DNA from: Chitinivibrionales bacterium
GTDB taxonomy: Bacteria; Fibrobacterota; Chitinivibrionia; Chitinivibrionales; FEN-1185
DNA length: 7,722 bases
Assembly (NCBI GenBank): GCA_028718065.1
Contig: JAQUMP010000147.1
Span: 1-7,722, forward strand
Reading direction: 5' to 3'
Positions 6,129 through 7,722 of this stretch are shown here, piece by piece; position 1 is the stretch's first letter, and every line of letters starts with the position of its first letter. A program made the translations under genes and the position numbers. The notes beneath the pieces were generated by a model. The model worked only from the letters and a program-made list of their open reading frames with translations. It was not told the origin of the DNA and made no database searches.

Positions 6129-7722
6129 GGGGTTTTAGGAGCAACGGCAGGCTGCGCGCGGTTGAGGATTTCCAGGTCATGTATTTTTTGCTGCACGGCG
6201 GCGCTATCTTCGGAACCCATTTCAAGGCATCGATGAAAAGCGCGGAGAGCGCCTTGCCGATCACCTTTCTTTTGCAGGATTTCCCCCCAATGCAAGAAAA
6301 GCACCGGATCATCCGAAAAAATATCCAGGGCCGTTTTCATGTAACGATACGCACCGGCAATATCACCCCTTTTAAATAGTACCCAGGCATAGGAATCCAG
6401 GTAGGCTCCGTTGCCGCTGTCTTTTTTAAGGGCCGATTGTATCAGGATTTGTGCGCTGTCAAGATAAACCCCGGCGTCGGCCCACATATAACCCAGATAA
6501 TTGGCGGCAACGGCGTCATCGGGTTGCAGTCGCAGCACTTTGCCGAACATGATTGCGGCGCTGTCTATTTTTTTTAAGCGCTCGTAACTCAAGCCTAATT
6601 CAAAAAAAGCGGTAGCATCGGTATCGTTAAGGGTAATGGCCCGCGTAAGCGGCGGTAAGGCCAGCGCATACTCTTTGCGCATGTTGCGCACGTAGCCGAG
6701 CGTGCGCCAGGCGCGCCCGCTCGCGCTCAGGGCGGCCGTATAGCGCTGCGCAAGCGCCAGGGCGTCATTTGTTTTTTTTTGCTTGAGCGCGGTAAGGCAG
6801 ATCTGCCGCCAGGCATCCTCGAAGGTGTTGCGCAAGTCAAGGGTTTTTTCGAACTCCAGGCGCGCCATGTCAAGGCTGTCGCGGCTATAAAAAACCAGCC
6901 CCAGATAAAAATGCAATTCATAATCGTCGATGGCATCGCTGAGGAGCCGCCGCAGGAGCGCCGAAGCGGAATCGAGCTGGTCGTTGTAATAGTAAAGCAG
7001 CGCCAGAGGCTTGCCGTAAAGCGCCCCGAGGTTTTGCCCCCGGTATAATTTTTCGTAGAAATGAACACCGCCCGCATAGTCGTTTTTTTGCAGCGCAATG
7101 GCCGCCCGGTTGCGCAACGCCTCCTGATTGTTGGAGTCGAGGTCAAGGGCCATTTTAAAAAAATTAAGGGCTTGCAGAGTGTCACCCTTGATCATTTTAA
7201 TAACGCCCAACTCATTAAAAATCGGGGCCTTTTCGCCGACAAGGGAGCTCAGATGCACGGCCAGGCTTTCGGCCTGGGCCAGATGCTTGTTGCGAATATC
7301 AAGACGAATGACTTTGAGCCCCATGTCAAGCGACTGCGGATTTTTATCGAGGTAGCGCAAATAGTAAACGCCGGCTTTTTCCGTATTGCCGAGCGCCTCA
7401 TGGAGAAGCCCGATGGAATAAAATTCTTCGTCGGTAGGTTTTTGAATTGCTTCCAGGGCCTCAAGGGCATTGCGCAGTTGGTGCATTTTAAGGTAAACGG
7501 TGGCCTTAATCCTCTTTGCATTGTCCGAAAGCCCCTGCGGCGTCCCTTTGTCCTTAAAACAAAGCAGCGCTTCGCCGAATTTGCCCAATGCAAGGTAGTG
7601 CTGGGCCAGCGATTCCCTTAAAAATTCGGAAGCCGGGTCAAAGGCGCTGGCCAGTCGGTAATAATGCGTGGCCATTTCCGGCATACCGCGGTTGTCAAAA
7701 TCAATTGCTTGAATAAAGTATT
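6125..7722 (-). CDS. Tetratricopeptide repeat (TPR) protein, 5' truncated
   Basis: A long TPR solenoid of which at least 531 residues are visible. The frame has no stop before the window edge, and the codons upstream of the ATG at 7684 (YFIQAIDFDNRG) continue a TPR helix, so that ATG is internal and the true N-terminus lies outside. Numbering from it, repeats can be seen at about 86-118, 154-187 (FNELGVIKMIKGDTLQALNF), 257-288, 324-356, 358-391, 393-426 (ANYLGYMWADAGVYLDSAQI), 427-459 and 461-493, with conserved Gly/Ala/Tyr/Pro spacing. The end (NRAQPAVAPKTP) is unstructured. TPR arrays are scaffolds for protein binding; whether this one has a signal peptide or anchor cannot be seen. In FCB bacteria TPR genes next to DUF4292/LolB-like genes are, as I recall, a recurring pair, which suggests an envelope role. 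It contains a run of nine A's (6772-6780, coding strand). Confidence 0.88.
   Translation of the reverse strand, partial: YFIQAIDFDNRGMPEMATHYYRLASAFDPASEFLRESLAQHYLALGKFGEALLCFKDKGTPQGLSDNAKRIKATVYLKMHQLRNALEALEAIQKPTDEEFYSIGLLHEALGNTEKAGVYYLRYLDKNPQSLDMGLKVIRLDIRNKHLAQAESLAVHLSSLVGEKAPIFNELGVIKMIKGDTLQALNFFKMALDLDSNNQEALRNRAAIALQKNDYAGGVHFYEKLYRGQNLGALYGKPLALLYYYNDQLDSASALLRRLLSDAIDDYELHFYLGLVFYSRDSLDMARLEFEKTLDLRNTFEDAWRQICLTALKQKKTNDALALAQRYTAALSASGRAWRTLGYVRNMRKEYALALPPLTRAITLNDTDATAFFELGLSYERLKKIDSAAIMFGKVLRLQPDDAVAANYLGYMWADAGVYLDSAQILIQSALKKDSGNGAYLDSYAWVLFKRGDIAGAYRYMKTALDIFSDDPVLFLHWGEILQKKGDRQGALRAFHRCLEMGSEDSAAVQQKIHDLEILNRAQPAVAPKTP

Noticed and set aside
6727..7185. 152-codon minus-strand frame overlapping the TPR gene in another frame
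   Set aside because: Composition rich in Arg, Ser, Thr and Trp typical of out-of-frame translation; no independent support.
7061..7621. 186-codon plus-strand open frame opposite the TPR gene
   Set aside because: Antisense shadow of the repeat protein; no domain, and the TPR frame is clearly coding.
1..7722. CRISPR arrays, tRNA/rRNA genes, insertion sequences, phage or toxin-antitoxin genes
   Set aside because: Looked for on both strands; no regularly spaced repeats, transposase-like frames, or RNA-gene signatures were seen, and nearly all bases are explained by the listed genes.

Overview
The window is ordinary, densely coding bacterial DNA of moderate GC. It most likely comes from a Gram-negative member of the FCB group (Fibrobacterota / Bacteroidota relatives), but it holds no 16S or other marker that would settle this. 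The reasons are a PorV/PorQ-type outer-membrane barrel, a LolB/DUF4292-like lipoprotein paired with a TPR protein, an Omp85 barrel, and an Fmt variant carrying VVAFRLLPE where proteobacterial enzymes usually have VVAYG. There are no tRNA or rRNA genes, CRISPR arrays, transposases or phage genes, and no gene-free stretch longer than about 100 bases.

Layout. At the left edge, on the plus strand (to 751), lies the C-terminal part of an Omp85/surface-antigen barrel. It converges, with 8 bases between stop codons, on a two-gene minus-strand unit: a 62-residue protein of unknown function (1150-1338) followed by a STAS-domain anti-sigma factor antagonist (760-1116). A candidate TATAAT box at 1375-1380 lies just upstream of that unit. 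It is interwoven with a terminator-like hairpin (1399-1422) that ends the next unit.

That unit fills the rest of the window, all on the minus strand and tightly packed. In transcription order it is: a 5'-truncated TPR protein (from the right edge to 6125), a LolB-like lipoprotein (6128-5460), a PorV/PorQ-like barrel (5412-4420), fmt (4397-3465), rsmB (3468-2149) and an unassigned lipoprotein (2094-1441). TPR/LolB-like and fmt/rsmB overlap by ATGA, which suggests translational coupling.

How the genes fit together. Fmt formylates initiator Met-tRNA and RsmB methylates 16S rRNA; they are a classic translation pair. The flanking TPR, LolB-like, PorV-like and lipoprotein genes point to outer-membrane assembly or protein export. 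The Omp85 and STAS units are separate. I found no clear previously undescribed system. The points most worth a second look are the mixed envelope/translation operon, the unassigned lipoprotein, the small gene ahead of the STAS gene, and the inverted repeats at the convergent junction.
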